From Nitrobacter sp051535215 (lineage in GTDB: Bacteria; Pseudomonadota; Alphaproteobacteria; Rhizobiales; Xanthobacteraceae): a stretch of DNA of 64,000 nt. The notes beneath the pieces are model-generated. The model was not told the DNA's origin, ran no database searches, and worked only from the letters and a program-made list of their open reading frames with translations. Below are positions 35,658-43,908 of this stretch, in pieces. The stretch's first letter is position 1. Each line of letters begins with the position of its first letter. The DNA lies in NCBI RefSeq assembly GCF_051535215.1, contig NZ_JBPPLY010000014.1, forward strand, positions 1 through 64,000, in the 5' to 3' direction. Position numbers and translations under genes: made by a program.

Positions 35658-35680
35658 CTCATCCGCAGCTCCCTGTGACA

Positions 35681-35712
35681 AGAAAAAAGCCCCGGACATC
35701 CGGGGCTTTTTT
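35681..35712 (-). terminator. Rho-independent terminator of rpsD
   Basis: AAAAAAGCCCCGG-ACAT-CCGGGGCTTTTTT has a perfect GC stem with A and T runs on both sides, so it can act in either direction. It lies 19 bases past the rpsD stop. Confidence 0.88.
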
Positions 35713-35730
35713 GAATCGCGGCAGCAGAAA

Positions 35731-36348
35731 TCAGCGCGAATAGAATTCGACGATCAGATGCGGCTCCATCTGCACCGCGAACGGCACGTCCGTCAGGTGC
35801 GGGATGCGAACGAACTTCGCGACCTGCTTGTTGTGGTCGGCGTCGATGAAGTCGGGCACGTCGCGTTCGGCGAGTTGGTTGGCTTCCAGCACCAGCGCGA
35901 GCTGCTTCGAGGCGTCCTTGACCTCGATGACGTCGCCGACCTTGAGCTTATAGCTCGGGATATTGACGCGGCGGCCGTTCACCTTGACGTGGCCGTGATT
36001 GACGAACTGGCGGGCGGCGAACATCGTCGGCACGAATTTCGCGCGATAGACCACGGTGTCGAGGCGGCGCTCGAGCAGGCCGATCAGGTTCTCGCCGGAG
36101 TCGCCCTTCATGCGGGTCGCCTCGACGTAGATCGCGTAGAACTGGCGTTCGGAAATATTGGCGTAGTAGCCCTTGAGCTTCTGCTTGGCGCGGAGCTGGG
36201 TGCCGAAGTCGGAGAGCTTGCCCTTGCGGCGCTGGCCATGCTGGCCGGGGCCGTATTCGCGTTTGTTGACGGGGCTCTTCGGGCGGCCCCAGATGTTCTG
36301 GCCCATACGGCGATCGATCTTGTACTTCGCCTCACTGCGCTTAGTCAT
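35731..36348 (-). CDS. rpsD: 30S ribosomal protein S4
   Basis: A 205-residue primary rRNA-binding protein of the small subunit, also an antitermination/autoregulatory protein in some bacteria. Signatures are GQNIWGRPKSPVNKREYGPGQHG and the S4 domain RRLDTVVYRAKFVPTMFAARQFVNHGHVKVNG (quoted in part: VVYRAKFVPTMFAARQFV). The length is normal. As in many Rhizobiales it stands outside the main ribosomal operon. An independent terminator follows (35681-35712). Confidence 0.97.
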   Translation of the reverse strand: MTKRSEAKYKIDRRMGQNIWGRPKSPVNKREYGPGQHGQRRKGKLSDFGTQLRAKQKLKGYYANISERQFYAIYVEATRMKGDSGENLIGLLERRLDTVVYRAKFVPTMFAARQFVNHGHVKVNGRRVNIPSYKLKVGDVIEVKDASKQLALVLEANQLAERDVPDFIDADHNKQVAKFVRIPHLTDVPFAVQMEPHLIVEFYSR

Positions 36349-36397
36349 CGCGTCCTCTTGTCAAGTTACGGTTGAGGAGACGCGCCCTCCTGTGCGG

Positions 36398-36447
36398 ATG
36401 ATCCGGGCATGATCGCAAAATCGGAAAACCGCTTTCGGGATCGTGCC
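36398..36447. repeat. Dispersed GATC-rich palindromic motif
   Basis: GATGATCCGGGCATGATC, AAAATCGGAAAACCG and CGGGATCGTGCC in order form a motif that I recognise as frequent between genes in Bradyrhizobium-like genomes. Here it lies upstream of rpsD. A short related piece (GGGCATGATCCGGGGATG) is inside repeat copy B. Confidence 0.5.
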
Positions 36448-36699
36448 AAATCTGCCGCCGACAGATCCGGCCCATAAGCTTGATGGACAGGACCACGGGT
36501 CGCGAAACGCAACGCGGGCCGAAATCGGCCCGCGCGCAGGTGTCTTCTAGGTATAAACCGGAGTTCTGTCAAACCAAAGCGGAAGCGATTTAAAGTCGAA
36601 AATGTCCGTTTCGGGCCGTTTCGGACGATCGTGCACGAACACCGCGGAGCAGGGGTGTTCAGTGAGAGAACCTGGTGCTTGGCCCAGCTTGGCTTGCTA

Positions 36700-36715
36700 T
36701 GTGATCCATATCACA
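36700..36715 (+). promoter_or_regulatory. CRP/FNR-family-like operator upstream of the second double-glycine peptide
   Basis: TGTGATCCATATCACA has perfect TGTGAT/ATCACA half-sites around 4 bases. It ends 73 bases before the ATG at 36789. The flanks (GCTA before, GCGG after) match those of the operator at 7283-7298, read in gene direction. Confidence 0.7.
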
Positions 36716-36788
36716 GCGGTACCTTTGCCCCGTCGGCATAGTCAGCTCACATCAACGGTGCACAGCGCCAGAGCAACGGAGCGGGACT

Positions 36789-36971
36789 ATGATCTCAGTG
36801 TTGAACGATGCTGATCTCGAAATGGTGAGCGGTGGCAGTAAGATTGGCGAAACCGCTCAACAAGTTTCTGGCTTGTTCAAGGCGGCTTCGGATATCGGAA
36901 AAGCCGCCGGACAAGCGGCTACCCAACCGCTTGGTGACCTCATCCGGACGATTGGAACCCATCAAAAGTAA
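36789..36971 (+). CDS. Small peptide with double-glycine leader (second locus)
   Basis: A 60-residue product from the ATG at 36789 behind GGAGCGGG. The leader MISVLNDADLEMVSGG ends in the double glycine at 15-16 and shares the LND-x-x-LE-x-V-x-GG pattern with the peptide at 7007-7204. The mature part (SKIGETAQQVSGLFKAASDIGK) is Ala/Gly-rich and amphipathic and lacks Cys, unlike the first peptide. No processing transporter or immunity gene is adjacent. It is likely exported by a C39-peptidase ABC transporter elsewhere. The role is unknown. Confidence 0.68.
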   Translation: MISVLNDADLEMVSGGSKIGETAQQVSGLFKAASDIGKAAGQAATQPLGDLIRTIGTHQK

Positions 36972-37048
36972 CGCACTTCAACCCAGTCACGTCGTCTGCA
37001 CTGTAACCGGGTTGGCAGGTGTTTGCTTCAGCTTCCTGGTTTGATGCG

Positions 37049-37432
37049 TCATTTGGCGGGTGAGGCCAGCGGCCTGGCTTTGTCCACGATGTAAACCCCA
37101 AGGACCTTCAGCGGTTTGTCGCCTGTGACCTTGGCGTCATGGATGGCCCCGGCCGGAATCGAATAGGAATCGCCGGCCTTCAGATGCAGCGGCGGTTTGC
37201 CGTCGATCAGGAGGTCGGTTTCGCCCTCGAGGATATATCCGGTCTCGATTCCGGGATGGGTGTGGCGCCCGGCCGAGCCGCCGGGGCCGATTTCAGCGAG
37301 ACCGGTGACGGTCAGATAGCCTTCGGGAAATTCGATCTTTTGCAGTGGCGTGCGCTTGATGCCCTGTGCAAGCGCCGCGCTCGCGCACAGCAGTGCGGCG
37401 ATGCTCAGTCCAGCCAGTATCTTTTTGCTCAT
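37049..37432 (-). CDS. Secreted cupin-domain protein
   Basis: A 127-residue protein. Residues 1-22 (KKILAGLSIAALLCASAALAQ) are a signal peptide. The mature part is one cupin barrel with metal-type ligands in GRHTHPGIETGYILEGE (His, His, Glu) and the distal His in IPAGAIHDAKV. Single-domain periplasmic cupins of this type have various or unknown activities, so no substrate is named. It lies 56 bases before murI on the same strand, but there is no functional link. Confidence 0.86.
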   Translation of the reverse strand: MSKKILAGLSIAALLCASAALAQGIKRTPLQKIEFPEGYLTVTGLAEIGPGGSAGRHTHPGIETGYILEGETDLLIDGKPPLHLKAGDSYSIPAGAIHDAKVTGDKPLKVLGVYIVDKARPLASPAK

Positions 37433-37488
37433 GGCAGTTCTCCCTGTCCGGTAAAGCTAGTAGGCACACGGAAAAACCGAAAGCGTAC

Positions 37489-38286
37489 TTAGGCCGGAAC
37501 GCGACCCCCGAAGAACGGCGCCAGCGCGTCGGTCAGCGGGTGAGAGCGGCCCGAGGTAAAGATCAATTCGGGCGACAGTTCGCGACCGCCGTCGTCGCCC
37601 GGACCGAGCAGATCGACGACGCGCCGGGCAATCGCCGGGGCCGGGTCGATCCAGGCTACCGGCCAGGGCGCAAGCCTTATCAGCCGATCCAGCAGCAGCG
37701 GGTAATGCGTGCAGGCGAGCACGATGGCGTCCGTGCGCAACTCTCCACCGTCAGCGGCGGTAACGAAACACGGCGCGATCTCGCTCAGGATATCGGCGTC
37801 GGCGACGGTTTTGCCGCGCAGGGCGTCCTCCGCAAGCGCGGCGAGGTTTGCCGCGCCGACCAGCGTCACAGTGCAGTCCTGTGCGTGATTGCGGATCAAC
37901 GCCTGGGTGTATTCGCGCTGCACGGTCGCCCGGGTGCCGAGCACCGAAACGCGCTTGGTCTTCGATGCCGCGCAGGCCGGCTTGATCGCAGGAACCGTGC
38001 CGACGAACGGCACGGAATAGGCGGCGCGCAACGGTCCCAGCACCGAGACCGACATCGTGTTGCAGGCGATCACCGCGATGTCGGGGGCGTGGGCGGCGAT
38101 CAGTTCGCCGACCAGCGGCACCACGCGGGCGATGATCTCGTCTTCGCTGTGATGGCCATAGGGAAAGAAGGCGTCATCGGCGACATACACGTAGCGCGCG
38201 CCGGGCAGAACCTTGACGATCTCCCGCAGCACGGTGAGACCGCCGAGGCCGGAATCCAGGACGAGAACGGTAGGGATGTGTGCCAC
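37489..38286 (-). CDS. murI: Glutamate racemase
   Basis: A 265-residue enzyme making D-glutamate for peptidoglycan. The two catalytic cysteines are Cys75 (IACNTMS) and Cys192 (VLACTHYPLL); DSGLGGLTVL opens the protein. The start is GTG at 38286. Length is normal. The gene ends 56 bases from the cupin gene and starts about 115 bases from the HD-GYP gene end, all on the minus strand, but no operon is proven. Confidence 0.96.
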   Translation of the reverse strand: MAHIPTVLVLDSGLGGLTVLREIVKVLPGARYVYVADDAFFPYGHHSEDEIIARVVPLVGELIAAHAPDIAVIACNTMSVSVLGPLRAAYSVPFVGTVPAIKPACAASKTKRVSVLGTRATVQREYTQALIRNHAQDCTVTLVGAANLAALAEDALRGKTVADADILSEIAPCFVTAADGGELRTDAIVLACTHYPLLLDRLIRLAPWPVAWIDPAPAIARRVVDLLGPGDDGGRELSPELIFTSGRSHPLTDALAPFFGGRVPA

Positions 38287-38400
38287 GCGAAAATTCGGGA
38301 CGGTCGAGTCGCCACCGAGTTTTGACCGATTGGATCGATTTGTCCATTGCGGACCGGCCCGCTGGCGATACTTTCAGGCGGTGAGCGCGGCGGTTGCCAA

Positions 38401-39465
38401 CTATCGCGATCGGGCTGACGGTTTCGTGCCGTTAAGTGCGACACTCCGGAACGCCTTTACCAGAGCGCCTTCCAGCTTGCCGTCCATGCCGCAGAGGATC
38501 TTGTAGGCATCCGGCCGCGACATCGCCGGCCGATAGGGCCTGAGTTCGATCAGCGCCGCGAAAATGTCCGAGATCGTCAACAGCCGGACGAGATCGCTGA
38601 TCTCGGACCCCGCAAGGCCATCCGGATAGCCGGAGCCATCGAGATACTCGTGGTGGTGCCTGACGCCGTCGAGTGCCTCGCTGCTGATCTTGGGTATGCC
38701 TTTCAGCAGGTCGTATCCGATCACGGGGTGGCACCGCATGATCTCTTCTTCGGCCGGCGTCAGTTCTCCCCGCTTGTCGAGTACGGCGAGGGGAATGCGT
38801 GCCTTGCCGATGTCGTGAAGCGTTGCCGCAAGTCCGAGCCGTTTCACGTCGACCTCGCAAAAGCCGAGGTCAAGGGCAAAGCCCACCGCTATTCCCGTCA
38901 CCAGCAGACAATGCTGAAACGTGCCTTCGTGGTGACGGCGGATTTCATCGAGCCACCGGTTGAAACCGTTTCGCGCGATATTCGTGATGATCTGCGACGT
39001 GGCATATTCGGCATCCGCCAGATTAACCGGGTTGCCCTCCTGTGCTGTCGAGAACATCGACGCAAAGGCCATCGCGCTGTTCTTTGTCTCCGGCGAGGCG
39101 CTATCGGCGTCGTTGTGGTCCGCCTTTTCGTCATTCGCGAACTGGATCAGTTTCGAAATGATTTCGCGCGGGCGCGACACCACGGTGGTGGCGCCGAGCG
39201 CGTAGGCCTGTGCGATCATGACCTGAAGATGGGCAGGAACGACGAACATCTTTTCAGGGTTCGTCCGCTTGACTCGCAGGACGCGTTTGATCCGTTCGAC
39301 GCAGTCCTTCTTGCGCAGGTCGGCATCGACCATCAGCATGCCGCTGGCGCCGGTCTGCGTGTCGTCGCTTTGCAGAACTTGCGGCACAATGTGGAATTGC
39401 GGCTCCAGCATCGCGCGGATCGCCGGTATCTTCCCAGGTTCGTCAGTGACATAATTCACGAGCAT
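38401..39465 (-). CDS. HD-GYP domain protein, likely c-di-GMP phosphodiesterase
   Basis: A 354-residue protein from the ATG at 39465 (an in-frame start at 39528 adds 21 poor residues). The HD-GYP domain has His217-Asp218 (ATLHDIGKARIP), HHHEYLDGSGYPDGL with GYP at 279-281, and TISDIFAALIELRPYR. These residues hold the metal pair that hydrolyses c-di-GMP. The N-terminal 125 residues look like a degenerate receiver or PAS-type region (GMLMVDADLRKKD), with no clear phosphoacceptor context. The protein is cytosolic. A PAS protein gene lies next to it. Confidence 0.9.
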   Translation of the reverse strand: MLVNYVTDEPGKIPAIRAMLEPQFHIVPQVLQSDDTQTGASGMLMVDADLRKKDCVERIKRVLRVKRTNPEKMFVVPAHLQVMIAQAYALGATTVVSRPREIISKLIQFANDEKADHNDADSASPETKNSAMAFASMFSTAQEGNPVNLADAEYATSQIITNIARNGFNRWLDEIRRHHEGTFQHCLLVTGIAVGFALDLGFCEVDVKRLGLAATLHDIGKARIPLAVLDKRGELTPAEEEIMRCHPVIGYDLLKGIPKISSEALDGVRHHHEYLDGSGYPDGLAGSEISDLVRLLTISDIFAALIELRPYRPAMSRPDAYKILCGMDGKLEGALVKAFRSVALNGTKPSARSR

Positions 39466-39608
39466 GACGATGTTCTGGCTCTGGCGACACGGACAGCACC
39501 GCTCGCATGGTACGAGCAACGGTAACAAAATCCCTTTCTACTCGGAAAACCCCTAACGCAAGTATAATAATACCCCGACAGCTCAGCACAACCCTGGATC
39601 GGTCCGGG

Positions 39609-40166
39609 TCAGCGCAGCCCTTCGTAGACCATGAAGCCGCGGGCGATCGCGAGCTTCTTTAGCGCGCGGGGGATGAAGCGCTGCGGGGGATGGTTCATGT
39701 AACGCCACGAGGTGAGGGCGAACTCGCCGAGCGGCTGCCCGTTGTGCTGGACCGGCGCCAAAAGCCCGGTCATGCTCATGGGCGAGTGGGTGCGATTATT
39801 GAAGGGAAGCAGCAGCAGTTCGAGATGCGCGATCGATCCGTCCCGCGCTGTTGCGGTTACGCCGGCGACGGCGGCGAGGAGTTCTTCGGATACGATGCCG
39901 AGCATATCGGTGATCTCGGCGCGGCTTGCAGCGTCAAACAGGGCGGCAAAGTCCTGCCCTTTGAGGTCGCGGTCGAGCAGGGCGCAGACTCGTGTTCCCG
40001 CGACACGGAACGGATAGCTGAGCTTCGGTTCACAGGAGAGCACGAAGATGTCTCCGAGCAGTTCGCGGATCGCGGCCGGCTCGATCTCGCGCCGGTCGGG
40101 AGCCCGCTCGCCGTCACGCTTTTCGTCCCAGTAGGCATAGAACGCCCGGTTCGATGGGTGCTTCAT
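39609..40166 (-). CDS. PAS-domain protein (PAS_5 type)
   Basis: A 185-residue cytosolic protein with a single PAS-like domain (IRELLGDIFVLSCEPKLSYPF, FRVAGTRVCALLDRDLKGQDF, VTATARDGSIAHLELLLLP). It has no kinase, GGDEF or HTH output, so it probably senses a ligand and acts on a partner. Short proteins of this PAS_5 class are common in Alphaproteobacteria. It lies about 143 bases upstream of the HD-GYP gene on the same strand, and a shared signalling pathway is possible but unproven. Confidence 0.82.
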   Translation of the reverse strand: MKHPSNRAFYAYWDEKRDGERAPDRREIEPAAIRELLGDIFVLSCEPKLSYPFRVAGTRVCALLDRDLKGQDFAALFDAASRAEITDMLGIVSEELLAAVAGVTATARDGSIAHLELLLLPFNNRTHSPMSMTGLLAPVQHNGQPLGEFALTSWRYMNHPPQRFIPRALKKLAIARGFMVYEGLR

Positions 40167-40731
40167 GGCTTAACCGTCCTGACTCAGCGCCATACGGACA
40201 TCTCTGTCCGGTTTGAGGGCACTGCTGTTCCGTTTCTGTTGTGCAGGAGGGGTGTTGCAGCGTCCATGCCGCAGGCGGTTCTGGACGACCTCAACGCGGG
40301 TCTTTGTGTCGTTAACGTTAAATTAACTATCGGCGTGGGGAGATCTTAAAAGCGGATATGATCCGGCCGCTGGTTTTCCGCCGTTTTTTCTCCAGGTTGC
40401 GGCGGCGACGTGTCGAACTGCTCCGGTCTTGCCGGCACACGCGGTATTTGCGGATTTCGGCCTCACCGAAATTCGTGCGGCGGAATCCTCCCGCGAAACA
40501 ATCGAGACATAAGGGAGGGTTTCTCAGACCCTCCCTTTAATTTTTTGATCCACGCGGTGGACGCCTGCAGGCTTCGTCATCGCCGTCGCCAAGATCGACA
40601 GCAAGGGCAGGATTGAGGTATTGGTGGCGTCGATCCGGCACCAATGCCGGCCGAAATGGTAATGGCATGAGACGGATAGAGCATAATTCGGCGCTTATCC
40701 CGTACTCGATGATGGCAGAGGCAAACGCTGG
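40167..40731. other. Intergenic region with a strong terminator, no gene recognised
   Basis: About 565 bases. It holds a T-run hairpin at 40511-40546 (plus strand), although no protein gene ends before it on that strand. This makes a small RNA between about 40340 and 40546 plausible. Confidence 0.5.
40511..40546 (+). terminator. Rho-independent terminator, possibly of an unannotated small RNA
   Basis: AAGGGAGGGT ... ACCCTCCCTT with a short loop, followed by TAATTTTTT, is a textbook terminator on the plus strand. An additional CCTCCC at about 40487 could pair with the same GGGAGGG arm, giving an alternative fold. The transcript it ends is not identified. Confidence 0.78.
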
Positions 40732-41115
40732 ATGAGACAGGCGGGGAAAGTCTTGCGCTTTTGGATGTCCGTTCTAGGGGTAGTGATCGGCCTTCAATCG
40801 GCCTGTCTCGCGGCTGGTTCCGGTGGCTCCGCCACTCCGGATCAGGCTGTTGAAGGAGAAAAAGCGGCCGTCCCGAGCAAGGACGCCGCCCCGGCTTCCG
40901 AGGCCGTCGACCCGCCCGCCGCTCAGCCGAGCGAGGCCTCCACGGAAAAGGAAGAGGTCGTCCCTACGGGGAAGGAAAGAGACAGGGATCACAGCGCCCG
41001 AAGTCTGCAGGAAATGTTGATCCTGTTCCTGAAAGGCGCGGCGGCCCTGACCGCTTTGGTGCTCTTTTACAAAGGACTGAAACGCGTTTTCGGCCCCAAG
41101 CAACAGAGCGAGTGA
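40732..41115 (+). CDS. Small envelope protein with C-terminal membrane segment
   Basis: A 127-residue protein that I cannot assign to a family. It starts with a signal-like segment (VLRFWMSVLGVVIGLQSACLA), followed by a low-complexity Pro/Glu/Ala-rich middle (KDAAPASEAVDPPAAQPSEA) and a membrane helix near the end (LFLKGAAALTALVLFYKGLK). A Cys at the end of the first segment (SACLA) is not a good lipobox. The codon pattern fits neighbouring genes. Confidence 0.6.
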   Translation: MRQAGKVLRFWMSVLGVVIGLQSACLAAGSGGSATPDQAVEGEKAAVPSKDAAPASEAVDPPAAQPSEASTEKEEVVPTGKERDRDHSARSLQEMLILFLKGAAALTALVLFYKGLKRVFGPKQQSE

Positions 41116-41228
41116 TGTTGCAGCACCGTCCGGCGGTATTGTTCGTCAGTCCGATTACATCGTTTGCCTGCTCCGCCCGAGCCGCCGGTTGCGGCCCATC
41201 GCCCGCTTGAGCCGACAGGTCGCAGCCC

Positions 41229-42029
41229 TTGGACTCTCCGCCAAACTTTCCCTCAGATATCCCGCCCGAACCGCGGCGTGAGCCGATTCTGACTCTGCCG
41301 GGACCGCTGACCGCCTATATCTGCCTGCTTGCGATCGTTCATGTCGTTTGGTCGGCGCTTCCGCCCGAACTGGAATACTGGACCATCGAGGCGTTCGGCT
41401 TTATCCCGAAGCGATACGATTCCAGTCTTTTGCCGACGGCATTCCCGGGAGGAAGCGGCGCCAAGGTCTGGACTTTCGTGACCTATTCGCTGCTGCACGC
41501 CAACCTCAGTCACATCGGCTTCAACGTGCTGTGGCTGCTGCCGTTCGGCAGCGCGGTGGCGCGTCGTTTCGGCGGCCTCAGGTTTTTTCTTTTCATGGCG
41601 GTGACTGCCGTCGCCGGCGCGATCGCACATCTTTTGAGCCACGAGCACAGCATAGCGCCGATGATCGGTGCATCGGCATCGGTGTCCGGTGCGATGGCGG
41701 CGGCGATCCGCTTTGCTTTCGTGCGCGGCAGCTTCCTGTCGTTCCGCAGTGACGATGCCGTCGCTGCTGCCCAGGTGCCGGCGCTGTCGCTGATGCGCGC
41801 GCTGCAGAATCCGCGTGTGCTGGCGTTTCTCGCGATCTGGTTCGGCATCAACATCATCTTCGGGATGGGATCGGTCGCAATCGGCGCCGAGCCGGGCTCC
41901 GTCGCCTGGCAAGCCCATATCGGAGGCTTTCTGGCGGGCCTCGTGCTGTTTTCGCTGTTCGATCCCGTGCCGCGTCCACCGCATGATGCGGCGAGTGAGC
42001 CGTCCGGCGGGGCGGATCGGGTCCCGTAA
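41229..42029 (+). CDS. Rhomboid-family intramembrane serine protease
   Basis: A 266-residue membrane protein starting with TTG at 41229. About seven hydrophobic segments follow a soluble N-terminal region. The catalytic Ser149 is in IGASASVSGAMAA (the GxSx motif, GASA) and His230 in WQAHIGGFLAG; the helix-2 signature HANLSHIGFNVLWLL is also present. These residues predict an active rhomboid that cuts membrane proteins. The substrate is unknown. The tail is Pro-rich and not conserved. Confidence 0.9.
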   Translation: MDSPPNFPSDIPPEPRREPILTLPGPLTAYICLLAIVHVVWSALPPELEYWTIEAFGFIPKRYDSSLLPTAFPGGSGAKVWTFVTYSLLHANLSHIGFNVLWLLPFGSAVARRFGGLRFFLFMAVTAVAGAIAHLLSHEHSIAPMIGASASVSGAMAAAIRFAFVRGSFLSFRSDDAVAAAQVPALSLMRALQNPRVLAFLAIWFGINIIFGMGSVAIGAEPGSVAWQAHIGGFLAGLVLFSLFDPVPRPPHDAASEPSGGADRVP

Positions 42030-42228
42030 CGCGCACTTGCGACTAACAGCCTGCTTGCGGTGCTGAGAGATTTCATCCATCATCGCTGTTTATTCAGGCG
42101 AAGTGAAATTCGTTTCGCGTGAAGAAAACGTTTCGCCGTTTCGCGCGCGAAAAATCGAACGTTCGACTGTCGCCTGAGAGCGACGATTGCGCATCGCTAC
42201 CGCGCGATCTCCTCCGCAGGAGGCGACA

Positions 42229-42657
42229 ATGACAGTATGTGCCATTCTCAGCGCCAAGGGTCACCAGGTCGTCAGCGTCGAGCCCGACGTCAAGCTCTCG
42301 GCTGCGGTGAAAATTCTGTCGGACCAGCAGATCGGTTCCGTCCTCGTCATGACGGGAGGGTGCATCGACGGCATCCTGTCCGAGCGTGACATCGTACATG
42401 CGCTCCACGCGCGCGGCGCCGCTGCGCTCGACGAACCGGTCAGTGCCGCCATGACCCGCAAGGTGGTCAGTTGCCGGTTGTCGGATACGGTCGCTCACCT
42501 CATGGAAGTCATGACGGCGGAAAAATTCCGGCATCTGCCGGTGGTGGAGAACGACAGGGTGGTCGGTCTGGTGTCCATCGGAGACGTCGTCAAGCTGCGC
42601 GTTCAGGAATTCGAAGTCGAGCAGGAGGCCCTGCGCGACTACATCAAGACCGCCTGA
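42229..42657 (+). CDS. CBS-domain pair protein
   Basis: A 142-residue cytosolic protein made of two CBS domains (VKILSDQQIGSVLVMTGG, ERDIVHALHARGAAALDE; then TVAHLMEVMTAEKFRHLPVV and GLVSIGDVVKLRVQE). CBS pairs bind adenine nucleotides or SAM and regulate partners. The ATG at 42229 has GCAGGAGG upstream; an in-frame start at 42187 is less good. There is no enzyme domain. It is convergent with the patatin gene. Confidence 0.9.
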   Translation: MTVCAILSAKGHQVVSVEPDVKLSAAVKILSDQQIGSVLVMTGGCIDGILSERDIVHALHARGAAALDEPVSAAMTRKVVSCRLSDTVAHLMEVMTAEKFRHLPVVENDRVVGLVSIGDVVKLRVQEFEVEQEALRDYIKTA

Positions 42658-42669
42658 GCACTCGCAATA

Positions 42670-43725
42670 TCAGATGTCGGCGCCGGCATCCGCCTCTGGA
42701 CTTGGAGACGGCGGGGCCAGAGTCTCGATCGCCTCGACGATCGCTTCGATGGCACGATCCGCGGCGCGTGTGCCGTGTGTGATCAGGTCGTTGGCGCGAT
42801 GGAAATCGAACCATCCAATCTGACCGACCCGAGGCTGGATCAGCAGGTCCGGCGGATCGCCGGCGAGCCGCGCGCGGGTGATGCGGTCCTGCATGATGTT
42901 GAAGGCGTCGGTCATGACCGTCATGACACCGGGGCGGCCGCCGCCTCCGAACAGTTCGCGCTTGACGGTTCGCTCGGCGGAAAAGAACTTGCCGAAGCCA
43001 CGTTTTGGCGGAACAGCTTCGACGATATTCTCCCGCGGCTCGCTCTTCGCACCGTGAGAGAAGATCGTGATGCTGTGACCGAAGACGTCGTTGGAAAGGT
43101 TGGCGGCGATCACGATCTCGGCGCCCAGAGCGCGGGCAGTCGAGACCGGCACCGGATTGACCAGCGCGCCATCGACCAGCCAGCGATCGCCCACAAGCAT
43201 CGGCGCAAAGATTCCAGGCAGCGCATAGGATGCGCGCATCGCATCGACCAGCCGGCCGTGCGTGAGCCATATTTCATGGCCGGTGCGGACTTCAGTGGCG
43301 ACGCTTGCAAACTTGAGAGGCAGTTCCTCGATCCGAATCTGGCCAAGCGACGCCTCGAGCCGGGCCGTCAGCTTGGCGCCGCCGATCAGTCCGGAGCCGT
43401 TCAGCCGGATGTCGAGATAGCTGAAGATGTTCCGAGGCTGCAGGCTGCGGGCCCATTCCTCCAGCGTGTCGAGGCGACCGGCGGCATAGGCACCGCCGAC
43501 CACGGCGCCGATCGAGGTGCCGACCACGACGTCGGGCTCGATGCCATGCGCGATCAGGGAGCGGAGAATGCCAATATGGGCGAAGCCGCGCGCGGCGCCG
43601 CCGCCGAGAGCGAGCCCGATTATCGGCCGCTTGACGGCGTCCAACCCCACCTTTTGGCCATTCGACCCGTTGCGGTCGCGGCTGTTCGGATCCTCAAGCA
43701 CATCGGTTTTCTCTAGGCGCGACAT
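42670..43725 (-). CDS. Patatin-like phospholipase family protein (RssA-type)
   Basis: A 351-residue cytosolic protein. The oxyanion-hole motif GLALGGGAARGFAHIGIL, the nucleophile GTSIGAVVG (GxSxG) and the DGA motif (WLVDGALVNPVPV) define a patatin. The start at 43725 has AAGGAACGG upstream; an in-frame start at 43800 is also possible. It lacks a signal peptide, unlike the patatin at 2124. The C-terminal third (QPRVGQIGWFDFHRANDLI) is typical of RssA/NTE-type relatives. Substrate unknown. Confidence 0.9.
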   Translation of the reverse strand: MSRLEKTDVLEDPNSRDRNGSNGQKVGLDAVKRPIIGLALGGGAARGFAHIGILRSLIAHGIEPDVVVGTSIGAVVGGAYAAGRLDTLEEWARSLQPRNIFSYLDIRLNGSGLIGGAKLTARLEASLGQIRIEELPLKFASVATEVRTGHEIWLTHGRLVDAMRASYALPGIFAPMLVGDRWLVDGALVNPVPVSTARALGAEIVIAANLSNDVFGHSITIFSHGAKSEPRENIVEAVPPKRGFGKFFSAERTVKRELFGGGGRPGVMTVMTDAFNIMQDRITRARLAGDPPDLLIQPRVGQIGWFDFHRANDLITHGTRAADRAIEAIVEAIETLAPPSPSPEADAGADI

Positions 43726-43908
43726 CGGTTTTCCGTTCCTTCCGGGATACCGCGAACGCATGAAGGACATGGCCTTGCCGGAGAAATTATCACCGGTCAA
43801 AGACGTTTCAACCGGAAGGGGCGGGTTTTATGCATTCCACAGCGGGATGCAGTCATGAGTGAATGGTGAGGCTTGAATTTGCCGTGTTTTCCGGGAAAAA
43901 CCGGCGCC

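Larger units (their letters stand above)
36349..36788. other. Intergenic region between rpsD and the second double-glycine peptide
   Basis: 440 bases holding a dispersed palindromic motif (36398-36447) near rpsD and the CRP-like operator (36700-36715) near the peptide gene. No further gene is seen. Confidence 0.5.

Noticed and set aside
35572..36375. Plus-strand frame opposite rpsD
   Set aside because: A shadow of rpsD; the start lies in the repeat and terminator region.
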